Part shown: piece by piece, positions 32,251 through 44,532 of the stretch | Position numbering within the stretch: the stretch's first letter is position 1 | Layout: every line of letters starts with the position of its first letter | Assembly: GCA_037693485.1 (NCBI GenBank) | Contig: CM075347.1 | Coordinates: 144,845,501-144,909,500, forward strand | From: Kitagawia praeruptora | Lineage: Eukaryota > Streptophyta > Magnoliopsida > Apiales > Apiaceae | DNA: 64,000 nucleotides | Reading direction: 5' to 3' | Translations under genes and position numbers: made by a program | Notes under the pieces: generated by a model | The model's input: only the letters and a program-made list of their open reading frames with translations | Databases searched by the model: none | What the model was told of the DNA's origin: nothing

Positions 32251-34500
32251 GATTTTCGGCTAACTAACACTATTTTGATCTAACTTTTTTCACCATTGCA
32301 ACTTTTTAAGCAATTTGAGGGCTTGGAAAACTTTTACATAAATAATATGATGTATTGGTGCAAAAAAATTGGATGGTATTATCATTGTAGGCTACTTTCT
32401 AATTTTAAATGAATTAAAATGGATTTTCGGCTAACTAACACTATTTTGAACTAACTTATTTCACCATTGCAACTTTTTAAGCAATTTGAGGGCTTGGAAT
32501 CCTTATAAATAAATAATATGATGTATTGGTGCAAAACAATTGGATGGTAATATCATTTTAGGCTACTTTCTAATTTTAAATGAATTAAAATGGATTTTCG
32601 GCTAACTAACACTATTTTGAACTAACTTTTTTCACCATTACAACTTTTTAAGAAATTTGAGGGCTTGGAAAACTTATAAATAAATAATATGATGTATTGG
32701 TGCAAAAAAATTGGATGGTATTATCATTGTAGGCTACTTTCTAATTTTAAATGAATTAAAATGGATTTTGGCTAACTAACACTATTTTGAACTAACGTTT
32801 TTTCACCATTGCAACTTTTTAAGCAATTTGAGGGCTTGGAAAACTTATAAATAAATAATATGATGTATTGGTGCAAAAAAATGGGATGGTATTATCATTG
32901 TAGGCTACTTTATAATTTTAAATGAATTAAAATGGATTTTCGGATAACTAACACTATTTTGAACTAACTTTTTTCACCATTGCAACTTTTTAAGCAATTT
33001 GAGGGCTTGGAAAACTTATAAATAAATAATATGATGTATTGCTGCAAAAAAATTGGATGGTAATATCATTTTTGGCTACTTTCTAATTTTAAATGAATTA
33101 AAATGGATTTTCGGCTAACTAACACTATTTTCAACTAACTTTTTTCGCCATTGCAACTTTTTAAGCAATTTGAGGGCTTGGAAAACTTATAAATAAATAA
33201 TATAATGTATTGGTGCAAAAAAATTGGATGGTATTATCATTGTAGGCTACTTTCTAATTTTAAATGAACTAAAATGGATTTTCGGCTAATTAACACTATT
33301 TTGAACTAACTTTTTTCACCATTGCAACTTTTTAAGCAATTTGAGGGCTTGGAAATCTTATAAATAAATAATATGATGTATTGGTGCAAAACAATTGGAT
33401 GGTAATATCATTTTAGGCTACTTTCTAATTTTAAATGAATTAAAATGGATTTTGGCTTACACTATTTTGAACTAACGTTTTTTCACCATTGCAACTTTTT
33501 AAGCAATTTGAGGGCTTGGAAAACTTATAAATAAATAATATGATGTATTGGTGCAAAAAAATGGGATGGTATTATCATTGTAGGCTACTTTATAATTTTA
33601 AATGAATTAAAATGGATTTTCGGATAACTAACACTATTTTGAACTAACTTTTTTCACCATTGCAACTTTTTAAGCAATTTGAGGGCTTGGAAAACTTATA
33701 AATAAATAATATGATGTATTGGTGCAAAAAAATTGGATGGTAATATCATTTTTGGCTACTTTCTAATTTTAAATGAATTAAAATGGATTTTCGGCTAACT
33801 AACACTATTTTCAACTAACTTTTTTCGCCATTGCAACTTTTTAAGCAATTTGAGGGCTTGGAAAACTTATAAATAAATAATATAATGTATTGGTGCAAAA
33901 AAATTGGATGGTATTATCATTGTAGACTACTTTCTAATTTTAAATGAACTAAAATGGATTTTGGGCTAATTAACACTATTTTGAACTAACTTTTTTCACC
34001 ATTGCAACTTTTTAAGCAATTTGAGGGCTTGGAAATCTTATAAATAAATAATATGATGTATTGGTGTAAAACAATGGATGGTATTATCATTGTAGGCTAC
34101 TTTCTAATTTTAAATGAATTAAAATGGATTTTCGGCTAATTAACACTATTTTGAACTAACTTTTTTCACCATTGCAACTTTTTAAGAAATTTTAGAGCTT
34201 GGAAATCTTATAAATAAATAATATGATGTATTGGTGCAAAACAATTGGATGGTATTATCATTGTAGGCTACTTTCTAATTTTAAATGAATTACAATGGAT
34301 TTTCGGCTAACTAACACTATTTTGAACTAACTTTTTTCACCATTGCAACTTTTTAAGCATTTTGAGGGCTTGGAAATCTTATAAATAATTAATATGATGT
34401 ATTGGTGCAAACAAATTGGATGGTATCATCATTGTAGGCTACTTTCTAATTTTAAATGAATTAAAATGGATTTTCGGCTAACTAACACTATTTCGGCTAA
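32251..34500. repeat. 171-bp tandem array (13 units) in element C
   Basis: Units begin gattttcggctaactaaca and repeat at 32251, 32422, 32593, 32764, 32935, 33106, 33277, 33448, 33615, 33786, 33957, 34127, 34298 and 34469 (the last partial). The spacing is 171 bp except for two units with small deletions (167 and 170). Each contains caccattgcaactttttaag, gagggcttgg and ggctactttctaattttaa. A partial unit (26590-26660) lies left of element D, so the array was continuous before D inserted. Units 4-7 and 8-11 share private variants, indicating a four-unit block duplication. Confidence 0.9.
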
Positions 34501-34689
34501 ATTATATATGATGTTTGTGATTGTTTTTGTTTGTCTAGATATTTTGGTTGTCATTTATTTGAGTTTACAATGTATAGTTTATCTTAAAATTGTTAGTTTA
34601 GTATTACAGATTTTGATGATAAAAGACAACAGGGGAAAAAAACCAGACTGCAGTTTTTTATTCCGGGTAACTTACGGGTCAATTACGAT

Positions 34690-34870
34690 GAAATTCTAGG
34701 AAAATTACGACGATATTTATTTCCCGTCGTAAGTTTGTAGATTTTGGTAAATTCCGATGGATATCTGGGAACCTTACCACGAAAATCTGGATAACTTACG
34801 ACGAAATTCTTACTCCGTCGTAAATTCCTTTAAGGTTCTTTAAATTTATTCACCAATTTTTCTTATAACG
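34690..34870. repeat. right subterminal region of element C
   Basis: ttacgacgatatttatttcc, cccgtcgtaag, aacttacgacga and ctccgtcgtaa match the left subterminal motifs of element C. The terminal inverted repeat is decayed to ttttcttataacg. This marks the right border of C but is not a clean end. Confidence 0.55.
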
Positions 34871-35563
34871 TATAGATCTATCATACATATTATTTAAGAT
34901 TGTTTTGAATGCACATAAAATATACTATTTAGCAAAATAAAACTCGACAATGACTTTAACCAGAACATCGAAATTCGTTACATATAATGAAATAAATTAC
35001 TATACCTAATGTATCGTTAAGAGTCTATTAAACAAACTAGATTTATTGTGTTATTATTTGGATTTATAAATTATAGTTACTTATCAACTAATATTCAACT
35101 AACAAATCACAAAAACAATGTTAAGTATTGTATGTTCGTATATATCAGTAGGACACTAAGGAACGAATACCAAGATTCGTTACATTTCATACTACACGAA
35201 TGACGATATCGAAATTATTGAGATTCTTTTAACAATTCAACATTTGTTTTATTATATTAGTTACATATCAACTAGCATCTCATAACAACAATATCAACTA
35301 TTATATGTTCGTTTGTATAGTCTTGATAATCAAAATTTAAACTATAAAAATTTAAACTTATATAAATTACATAAAAAATTAATATTAATTCCTGAATTAC
35401 GTGTGTTAGTGATGTATATACAAAATTTATGGAATATTATATATAAACTTATAATTAATTTTTGGTTTTAAAATCAATAAATTGGAAAATTATAATATAT
35501 ACTTTATAAAAATAAAATGATTAACCTATATATCCAAAAAATCTGGAAAGGTACACAAGAAAC
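34871..35563. other. AT-rich spacer
   Basis: The sequence is AT-rich with several short direct repeats (attcgttacat near 34975 and 35170; tatgttcgt near 35130 and 35310). No open frame, terminal repeat or RNA gene was seen. Confidence 0.4.
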
Positions 35564-37422
35564 TGAAAGACATATGATGTAGCCTATTTGTATTTCGAGG
35601 ATATAACTCAACTTGAACAAGAAACTTGAACAAGACTGTCACAAGGAATCTAAGATTGTATTATTTGTCAGAAGAAAAAGATCAAGGTCAATCTACAAAC
35701 TTGAGGATTTACTGCATTGAAAGAAGTTCAGTCATCTGATCAAGCCTCAATGGAGTATTCGTTAAGAAGTGGATTCATTTAAAGTGGTAGAGATTTCAAG
35801 GTGACAGAGACAGTACAGAAGATTAAAGAGAGAGAGGACAAAAGAAAAGGAACAAGATATTTAAAGTCAATATATGAAGAACAGTCATTACGGTTAGTCA
35901 CTCATGAACCAGACAGTACATCGAGTGTCAACATTAAACAGTGGTTGTTAGTCATTAACTTCAGTGGTTCAAGATATCAAGACTGGTATGAGAGAAAACC
36001 ATTGTGCAAGCAACAGGAGTGCTAAATTCAGTAACCACAATGATTTTATTATCAAGTGAACTGACTACGAGGAAAAAGAATTATCATAAAGAAATTCTAA
36101 GTGATATATTCTTAATGCTGAAACCCCGGTTAGAATTGTTGTATTTTTTGCTAAGGAAAAGGAGTCCGGTTTCACATTCTCAAGAGACCGTAGCTTACAC
36201 CTGGACGGGTTATGAGAAAAAAGAATTATCATAAAGAAATTCTAAGTGATATATTCTTAATTCTGAAACTCCGGTTCGAATTGATATATTTTTTGTTAAG
36301 CAAAAGGAGTCCGGTTCCAGATGCTCAGGTAACCGCAGTTTAGAGTTTAAGTATAATTTTATATTAATAAATATTTTATTTATTTAGAAAATTATATTTA
36401 TAATTTCTGAATGAAAATGATTATTTATTAATTAAAGATTATAAATTATGCGGATTAAAAAGCATTTCTACGGAGCCTATTTCATATAAAACAAAATAGG
36501 CCCCGGTACTGATTCAATTTGCTAGCAGGTCATGTGTTTACAAAGAAATGAAGTGTTGTGTAAACAATTCATATGAATTGTTTAAACAAATAAACAAACT
36601 ACACACCTCTGTCAAACCACATGAAACTTGTCGGCAAGGATTTCTTACACGCCTGCATAGTGCGTGTCCAGCACACGCAAAGATAAATGAAGAACAGCCG
36701 CGCGTGTCAGTCACTCTGCCTTCCCACATCTGGTCTTCCTTTTACACAACTTGGATTTGCAGTACAGTTGATTAACTATTCGGTAGTTATACCGATAGTT
36801 ATAATAGATCAAATTGTAATTTGTTCTATTATGACTATCTGGTAGTCATAACCGATAGTTATATCAGGCCAAAAGGATTGTCATATTAGTTCAAGAGATA
36901 GTCATAACGGATGGAGAGTCATATTTAACAGCATTATAACTATCAATTACATTTGATACAAAAGCATCAGAAGGCGAGAAAAGAGACAGACGGAACATAA
37001 CATTACATACAAACATATCAAGCAGCCTCCATTTCTCTCTCTCAAGCTTAAGAACACCAAGAACAAAAATTCCCATAAAATCAAGTTCAACACCTTTGTA
37101 ATATTTTATCCGGTGGAACTTGTTTATTTGTGATTCTTGTACAACTAGCGAATTAAGTTTCCTAGTACTTATCTTGATTTTTATTAACTAAATTAGAAAA
37201 GTTCATGTCGAATTTTATAATTAGTTATTAATTACTTGATAATCATCTGGACTGATTTTGTAACACCCATCAAGTTAATATATTGTTATATTCAACTTGA
37301 AAATCTGTTCAATTTATTCCGCACAAATTTGTTTAAAATAAATTTTATTTGAAGAACAAATTTTGATAAAATGGTATAGATTGTATTCAACCCCCCCTTT
37401 TACAATCTTATCGGACCTAACA
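35564..37422 (+). repeat. 5' LTR of copy 1
   Basis: The 1859-bp LTR begins TGAAAGACATATGATG and ends cggacctaaCA. It matches the LTR of copy 2 over most of its length. It differs by a direct duplication of about 145 bp (the aagaattatcataaagaaat segment at about 36077 and again at about 36222), by loss of a segment after the first 40 bp, and by diverged sequence at 36500-37000 containing gatagttat/agtcata units. Confidence 0.85.
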
Positions 37423-37423
37423 A

Positions 37424-37437
37424 TTGGTATCAGAGCC
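37424..37437 (+). promoter_or_regulatory. primer-binding site of copy 1
   Basis: ttggtatcagagcc, complementary to the 3' end of initiator-Met tRNA, lies 2 bp after the LTR end. This is the usual primer for plant copia elements. Confidence 0.85.
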
Positions 37438-37520
37438 TATTGATTGATACACAAATCAAGATCTTATTTTTATTCAATCAAAAATTTATCTTGAATTTTT
37501 AACTCACTTAAAAATTCATC

Positions 37521-39919
37521 ATGTCTTCAAAAGCCATCGTTAAGATTCCCATATTTAATAAGGATAATTATGATATGTGGAAAAATAAAATGGAGTTATT
37601 TCTTGATGTTACAAATCCAAGATTTTTGTCGGTTTTGAAAAATGGACCAATAATTTCTATGCAACATGATGCTGAATCGGTTACAAATGGAGTTGTTACA
37701 ATACCTGCTAAATCCTATCCAAAGGACCCTAAGAACTTTTCTCCTGAGGAAAAAGAGGAAGCTGGATTGGACAAAAATTTGAGACTCATTCTAATAGATT
37801 CCCTGGATGCTGTAATGTATAGCCATGTGATGAATTGTAAAATTGCTAAGCACATCTGCAAAACTATTGAGACTATTAATGAAGGAACCGATGAAGTCAA
37901 GGAAAACAGACTTCAACTTTTGACCTCTGAATATGAACACTTTAGAGCTGGCCCCAATGAAGGCATTCAGGAAGTGTTCGAAAGGTATAACAAAATAATC
38001 AACTACTTGCAAGTTCATGGCAAGCAGTATACACAGAAAGAGATCAACATGAAGTTTTTGCTGACTATGCCTACTCACTTAGAGCATAGAATAACTTCCA
38101 TCAGAGAATCTAGAGATCTAATTAAGATTGCTCTTGAAAGGCTGTTTGGTGTTCTGAAAACGTATGAACTAGAACAAGTACAGTAGAAGGAGTTCTCTGC
38201 CAAAGGCAGAGTGGCAAGTTCTTCTACAGCTCTAGTAGCTGAGGTTCCTAAGGAAGTGGAAGTTAAAGTTGTTCAACCTAACAGCTTCAACAAGGAACAA
38301 ACTGAAGTGGAACATGGCCAGACACCAGCCACTCAGGATGTGGAGAATTTTATTCACTAGAAGAGCTGGATCAATTAGAAGATGAATCTATGGCAATGAT
38401 GGTGAGACAATTCAGTAACTTCAGATTCAGAAGAAATCCCAAGTTCAGGTTCAAGTCGAATAACAGATTCCAGAGAAGAGGTTCTTCATCCTCTAGTAAC
38501 AGGGGATGATACAAAACTGGAACTATTGACAGAAGCAAGATTCGTTGCTTTAACTGTAATGAATTGGGACACTTTGCTAATGAGTGTCAGAAACCCAAGC
38601 AAGCACAGAAAAAAGATTATGCTTCTTAAAAGAAGAAGACTGGAAGAGCTTATGTAGCTGCTGGTAAAAGCTGGGATGACACAGATAGCGAAGATGAAAA
38701 ATATGGAAACTTTGCGCTGGTAGAAAATGCTGATACATCAACTTATTACACCACACCGGTAATTCTTACTGACGCTGAGTTAATTCAAAGCTTACGTAAT
38801 TGCTTGACTAATGCACAAAATGGATACAAAAGAATAAGTCTTGTAAACAATAAACTTGAAAATGAAGTGTTAGAATTAAAAAAGGTGCATGTTAATCAAG
38901 ATCAGCATATAGAAGAAATAGCACGACTTAACTTCAAAGAAAAGTCGCTTGGAGAATACATGTTAAAACAAGTTGCTAGGATTGCTGAACAAGAAACCAG
39001 GATTACAGAACTTGAAACACAGATTAGAGCGTGTTATAATTCTGTTAAAGTTTCTAAAGAGTTTTTCAACAAACAAGCTGTAGAACGAACTGTAGGAATA
39101 GGGTTTGATTACATAGAAGCTGTTGGTTCTTTGAGCAATCATTCTGCTAATCCCATTCCTACTAAAGAAAGAGGTATACCTTATGTACTTAAAGATGTTG
39201 AAAAACCTATGTTTAAAACCTCTGTTGCTGAACCACCAAATATGTATTCTATTGTGATTCAAGAAGAAATGAGAAATGAGGACAGTGCTAATGGCATAGT
39301 CATTGATAATGAAAAATCTGTTAAGGCACCTACAACCAAAAATGTTAAATCTAATAAGGTTGTTTCTATAAAACCAGTTAAGGTTGTTGAGTCAACCAGT
39401 TCATCTAAAACTGGGTTATGTGGTGATAAGTTGAAGCAGAACAATAACATGTCTGATATGCATACCATGCTTGTTATTGATACTTCTCATAAAGCATGTG
39501 GTGTTGTCAACTGTATGTCCTGTGCTTTTAAGTGCATGTCTACTTACTTTAATGGTAATCATGCATGTGCTGATAAGACTGCCCCTCGACAACATATGAA
39601 TAGAAACAAAAATGTCAGATCAAAGACTGCTAGTCTTCCTAATGTTAGGAGAGAGACAATTGTACCTAAGCCTAAACAAAGTTCTACTAAGGCTGTTTAC
39701 AAGGTCAAATGTCTAGTCAATGAAACAAGTGTTATTGCTGCTAAAGAAACTTGGATACCCAAAATAAAACAAAAGATTGTCAAATCTGTTTATAGGGTAA
39801 AATGTTTGTTGAATAAGGGTGAAATTGGTGTTAAGGTAAAAAATGTTGTTTTGCTTGACAAAGGCCAATTCTTTAAGTATTCTGGACCCAATCAAATTTG
39901 GGTTCCAAAGAAGGTTTAA
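37521..39919 (+). pseudogene. gag of copy 1, broken
   Basis: It starts M-S-S-K-A-I-V-K-I-P-I-F at 37521 and includes the UBN2-type gag core (D-M-W-K-N-K-M-E near residue 20, then E-H-F-R-A-G-P and M-K-F-L-L-T-M-P). The knuckle C-F-N-C-N-E-L-G-H-F-A-N-E-C (about 38548-38590) is intact. A coiled-coil stretch follows (about 38850-39040), then a Cys/His cluster (about 39490-39580). Breaks are a CAG-to-TAG stop at 38184, a 1-bp deletion near 38340, further stops near 38360, 38508 and 38626, and thus no continuous gag. The final TAA at 39917 is shared with copy 2. Gag forms the particle that packages element RNA; this copy cannot. Confidence 0.8.
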
Positions 39920-42900
39920 TCCGTTTGTCATTGCAGGGTGTTGAGCAGGTTGAACGAGTAACCTGGATCTTGGACAGTGGATGTTCAAGGCATATGACTG
40001 GTGACAGAACCCTGCTGACAAATGTGGTGGAGAAGGTCGGCCCAGTAGTTACCTTTGGAGATAATAGCAAAGGTAGAACTGATGGATATGGCAGACTTGA
40101 AGCTGGAAATGTTATCATTGATGAAGTCTCTTTTGTGAAAGGACTTGAGCACAATTTGCTCAGTGTCAGTCAATTCTGTGACAAAGGATATGAAGTTTAT
40201 TTCAACAAGAAGAATTGTCTAATTTCACACAAGAGACATGAAAAGCCACAACTGACAGGAGTTAGAAAAGGCAATCTGTACGTAGCCAATATGAACTCAG
40301 GAAGCACTGAAGAAATCACTTGCTTCTACACTAAAGCATCTAATGACGAGAGTTGGCTATGGCACAAGAAACTTTCTCATCTAAATTTCAAGACAATGAA
40401 TTCTCTAGTTAAAAGAGAGTTCGTGAGAGGTTTGCCTTCAATGGAATTCACTCAGGAAGGACTATGTGATGCTTGTCAAAAGGGCAAGTTAAAAAGGGCA
40501 ACTCACAGGAGCACCAATATATCTTCAATAACTGAACCATTACAATTACTTCACATGGATTTGTTTGGTCCAATTAATGTAATGTCAATATCGAATAAAA
40601 GATATGCTCTTATGATTGTTGATGATTTTTCAAAATACACATGGGTCTTTTTCCTGAATTCTAAAGATGAGACTCCACAACTGGTGATTGATCACATCAA
40701 GTTGATTGAGCTAGATTTTAAGTATCCAGTTAGAGCTATAAGGTCAGATAATGGAACTGAATTCAAGAATGCAGTTCTGAATGATTTCTGCACTGAGAAG
40801 GGTATAACTAGATAGTACTCAGCTCCAAGAACTCCTCATCAAAATGGGGTAGTGGAAAGAAAAAATAGAACCTTTATTGAAGCTGCACGTACTATGTTAA
40901 GTGAATCGAGGCTTCCATTGTATTTTTGGGCTGAAGCTGTCAACACTGCGTGCTACACCCAGAATCGAACTCTTATCCACAAAGACTTGACGAAGACACC
41001 ATATGAAGCTATGACTGAAAAGAAACCAACACTCAAATACTTTCATGTATTTGGGGCAAAATGCTTTGTGCTTAAAGAAGGTGATGATCAAGGTGGAAAA
41101 TTCGAGGCCAAAGCATATGAAGCAATTTTTATTGGTTATACAAAAAGAGCATACAAGGTGTATGTAATTGATCAACAGAAGATGATGGAAAGTGTTAATG
41201 TAACATTTGATGACACTAAGCTCCCAAGTATCCAAACTGAAGATTCATCTGAAAAGCTATCTTTTAATGACATGACAGATCCAGATTCAGATGATGGCAA
41301 TCCACCTGATGTTTTTGCTGATGCTAATGACAACAATGTTAATAATGATGATGATCAGGATAATGGTGGTGAAAACAATGATAATAATGTAGACACACCT
41401 GACACTCCTGAACAATCATCTAGTCAACCTGGCAACAACTTAGGGGGAGACAATGAAGGGTCAACTGGTCACACACAATATCACAATGAAGAACAAGGCG
41501 AATCATCAAGATCTAATCTTCCCAGACAGACTGTCTGGAATAGAGCTCATCCTTTTGAGCTAATAATTGGTGATCCAGATGTTGGTGTGAAAACTAGAAG
41601 AGCTTATCAGAATCAATGTAATTATTCAGGGTTCCTGTCTAAAATGGAACCTAAGAAAACCGAAGAAGCTCTTTTTTTATCCTGATTGGGTGATTGCTAT
41701 GCAAGATGAACTCAATCAATTTAAACAACAAGAAGTATGGAAGCTGGTACCCAGACCTACAAACAGAACAGTGGTTGGCACTAGGTGGGTATTCAGAAAC
41801 AAACTTGATGAAGATGGCACAGTGACGAGAAATAAAGCAAGACTGGTAGCAAAGGGTTATTCACAAGCTGAAGGCATTGATTATGATGAAACCTACGCTC
41901 CAGTGGCAAGACTTGAGGCTATTAGAATATTCCTGGCATTCGCAGCATTCTCAAACTTTAAGGTTTCTCAAATGGATGTCAAGAGTGCTTTTCTGAATGG
42001 TAAGCTAGATGCAGAGGTGTATGTAGAACAGCCCCCTGGCTTTGAAGATCCAGAATTCATGGATTATGTCTACTTTCTCTTCAAGGCAATTTATGGTCTC
42101 AAGCAAGCACCAAGGAAATGGTATGATGCTCTTTCTGAATTTTTACTTGAAAATGGTTTTGTTAGAGGTGTCATAAACAAAACTCTCTTCACATAGAAAC
42201 ATAAAAATGATACAATATTAGTCCAAATCTATGTGGATAATATAATATTCGGGTCTACTAATGATCTTCTTTGCAAGAAATTTGCTAAGTTAATGCAGGG
42301 TAAGTTTGAAATGAGCATGATGGGTGAGTTGAAGTTCTTTCTTGGATTGCAAGTAAGTCAAAGGACAGATGGGATATTTATCTGTCAATCCAAGTATGTC
42401 AGAGAGCTCCTCAAGAAATATCAAATGGAGGACTCATCTTCAGCAAGAACACCATCATCTACAGCTGTTAAATTTGGAGCATGTGAAAATTCTACCAAGG
42501 TAGATGTCATAAGCTACAGAGGTATGATAGGCTCATTACTTTATCTTATTGCAAGTAGACCATATATTATGTATGCTACGTGCTTGTGTGCAAGGTTCCA
42601 ATCGGATCCTAGAGATGTTCATCTCATTGCTGTAAAACGAATCTTGAGATATCTTAAGGGTATGCCTAACTTAGGCATCTGGTACCCTAAAGATTCTAGT
42701 TTTAATCTTGTTGGATATACAGATTCAGATTATGCAGGAAGTGTTGTAGATAGGAAAAGCACCTCTGGAAGTTGTCAATTTAGGTGGCAAGTTGGTTTCC
42801 TGGTACAGCAAGAAAAAACAAACAGTTTTCAACTCAACAGCTGAAGCTGAATATATAGCTGCTGGAAGATGTTGCGCTCAGATCTTGTGGATTAGGAATC

Positions 42901-43178
42901 AGCTACGGGACTATGGCTTTGTACTTGACAAGATTCCTATTCTGTGTGACAATACAAATGCCATAGCAATCTCCAACAATCCTGTGCAGCATACAAGGAC
43001 CAAGCACATTGACATCAGGTATCATTTTATTCGAGAGCATGTCATGAATGGTACCGTGGAGTTACATTTTGTACCCACGGAAGAACAAACAACAGATATT
43101 TTTACTAAGTCTCTTCACGAATCCACATTCACCAGAATTGTTGGTGAATTGGGTATGTTAAATAGTCCTAGTAATTAA
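39877..43178 (+). pseudogene. pol (PR-INT-RT-RH) of copy 1, broken
   Basis: Frame -1 to gag. The protease motif W-I-L-D-S-G-C-S-R-H-M-T-G is at about 39961-40000. Integrase has the H-x-C-x-C zinc region (40370-40490), D-D-F-S-K-Y-T-W and R-S-D-N-G-T-E-F. RT starts near 41690 and RNase H ends at 43178. Breaks are a TAG at about 40813 just after the R-S-D-N-G block, an extra T run at 41672 shifting the frame, a TAG at 42194, and a frameshift in RNase H near 42780. The RT catalytic motif is Y-V-D-N (42230-42241) where copy 2 has Y-V-D-D, so a catalytic Asp is lost. Inactive. Confidence 0.85.
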
Positions 43179-44532
43179 ACTAGTTAATATCTAAGGTTTG
43201 CTCTTTAATAATTTATAAGTGATTACTTTGTTAATATTTGTTATTAAAATCACTTGTATAATTATTTTATCAACTTATCTTCTTGCTTGTTAATTCTCAA
43301 ATCATTGTCATTATCTTCTTAATATTCCTACTTACTTCTTTTAATTTTAGAATATTTTATTTTCTCTAAAAATATTTTTCTCAAATTTTACAGGTTGAAA
43401 TTAGTGAGAAATCTATATTTGTTGAAAATTACTTTTGAATATTCGTGTTGATTTAATAAGTCATATTTTCTCTTTAAATGATTTTCTATAAGAAAGTTAT
43501 TTTATAAAGAATATATATATATTTATTAATTTACTACAAATATTTATGTAAATAGTTAATAGCTTATTAAAAGTTTGTAGTGTTTGTCCTTTTGTTATTA
43601 ATGTTTGATTTCGTAAAAAGGATAACCTATGGTATTTTTAGTATTTTCTATTTTCTATTTAGCTATTGTTAAGTAGTTATATTGTTGTAAATATTTTTAT
43701 AAATTATTTTCTTTTATTTCTAATATTCTGTAAATATTATTAATACAGTTTTTTTTAATAGTAAAAATAAAAAATAAAAAAAATAATAAAAATAATAAAA
43801 AAATCGTATTTTTCTTTTCTTTTTGGTTTTTATTTTATCTAATTTTTATGTATATTATTTCTTATTTTTGCATATTATTTTTCATGTGTATATAAATAGT
43901 TTGTATAGTTTTTCAGTTTAGTCACTATACTTTCAAAACTTACAAACAGGTCTCTGTACTTGGTTCTTTTGTACTTTTTCTATTTAACACACACATATCA
44001 TGCTGTTTTAACTTCTAATCTTTGTTGTGTTGTTGTTATTAACAGAATTTCTTATATAGGACCATTATTGGTATCAAAATGATATATGTCAATTCAATTA
44101 TTTAGGAATTAACGTTTGATTTTCAGGTTCTAACAATTGGAAGACAAGACCTAACAAGTGTTAACAAGTGGTAACAGTTGGTATCTAACATACAGGATCT
44201 AAAACATGATAAAATAGTTTTGTTTGTATTGGTTTAAACATTAACATACATTAATTCTATTAATATTTATTAATTGGATTTTTGCCTTTGTTTTTGTTTA
44301 GTAAAACCAGCTCAGGATCTTTATATTTCCCAACTCAAAATCTCTTTCTGTAGTTGTGATTGCTTACATTGTAAATCTTTAAAAATCACAACTGTATATC
44401 ATTCTATCTCTATTGCTCATATTCTGTGATGCAGGTTTATCTAAATGAAGTTTTGCATTCTCACATGTTTAGTCATAAGGTTGTACACCCAACAACTTTT
44501 ATCCCAGACTACAGTCAAACTCAAACACATTC
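43179..44532 (+). other. 3' noncoding tail of copy 1
   Basis: AT-rich sequence homologous to 60975-62345 of copy 2, without an env-like frame. Homology ends at 44529, just before element F. Confidence 0.7.

Larger units (their letters stand above)
22351..34870 (+). mobile_element. CACTA element C with decayed TNP2-type transposase
   Basis: It starts CACTACAAGAAATCTGGCC at 22351, the classic En/Spm-type terminus, after gat. Subterminal repeats of cttacgacggaaa / ttccgtcgtaag type fill 22370-22880. A transposase relic follows (23161-26615), then a 171-bp tandem array (from about 26590, continuing at 32251-34500), then right-hand subterminal repeats (34690-34820). The right end is eroded: ttttcttataacg ending at 34870 resembles TTTCTTGTAGTG, but the flanking triplet does not match gat. 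Element D is inserted inside C, so C was about 7 kb before that. Confidence 0.65.
35564..44532 (+). mobile_element. Sirevirus-like Ty1/copia retrotransposon, copy 1 (3' end displaced)
   Basis: The copy has a 5' LTR (35564-37422), a Met-type primer site, a long gag with coiled coil, pol in copia order (PR-INT-RT-RH) and a noncoding 3' tail. Homology to copy 2 stops abruptly after caaacaca at 44529, where element F begins. The 3' LTR should therefore lie beyond F, outside the window. The lineage call rests on the long LTRs, the extended coiled-coil gag and, in copy 2, several aagggggag polypurine tracts before the 3' LTR. Many stops and frameshifts make copy 1 inactive. Confidence 0.8.

Noticed and set aside
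32251..34500. CRISPR-like array
   Set aside because: The repeats are 171 bp, directly adjoining and without unique spacers, in a plant genome next to a CACTA transposase. It is a tandem array.
39894..39900. AAATTTG as a -1 ribosomal slippery heptamer at the gag-pol overlap
   Set aside because: It has the X-XXY-YYZ form, but its codons are in the pol frame, not the gag frame, so it cannot serve a standard -1 slip from gag. It is also altered to AAATTTA in copy 2.
39713..40173. Minus-strand open frames overlapping the copia gag-pol junction
   Set aside because: Shadows of the plus-strand coding sequence; the same shadows occur in copy 2 and have no domain.
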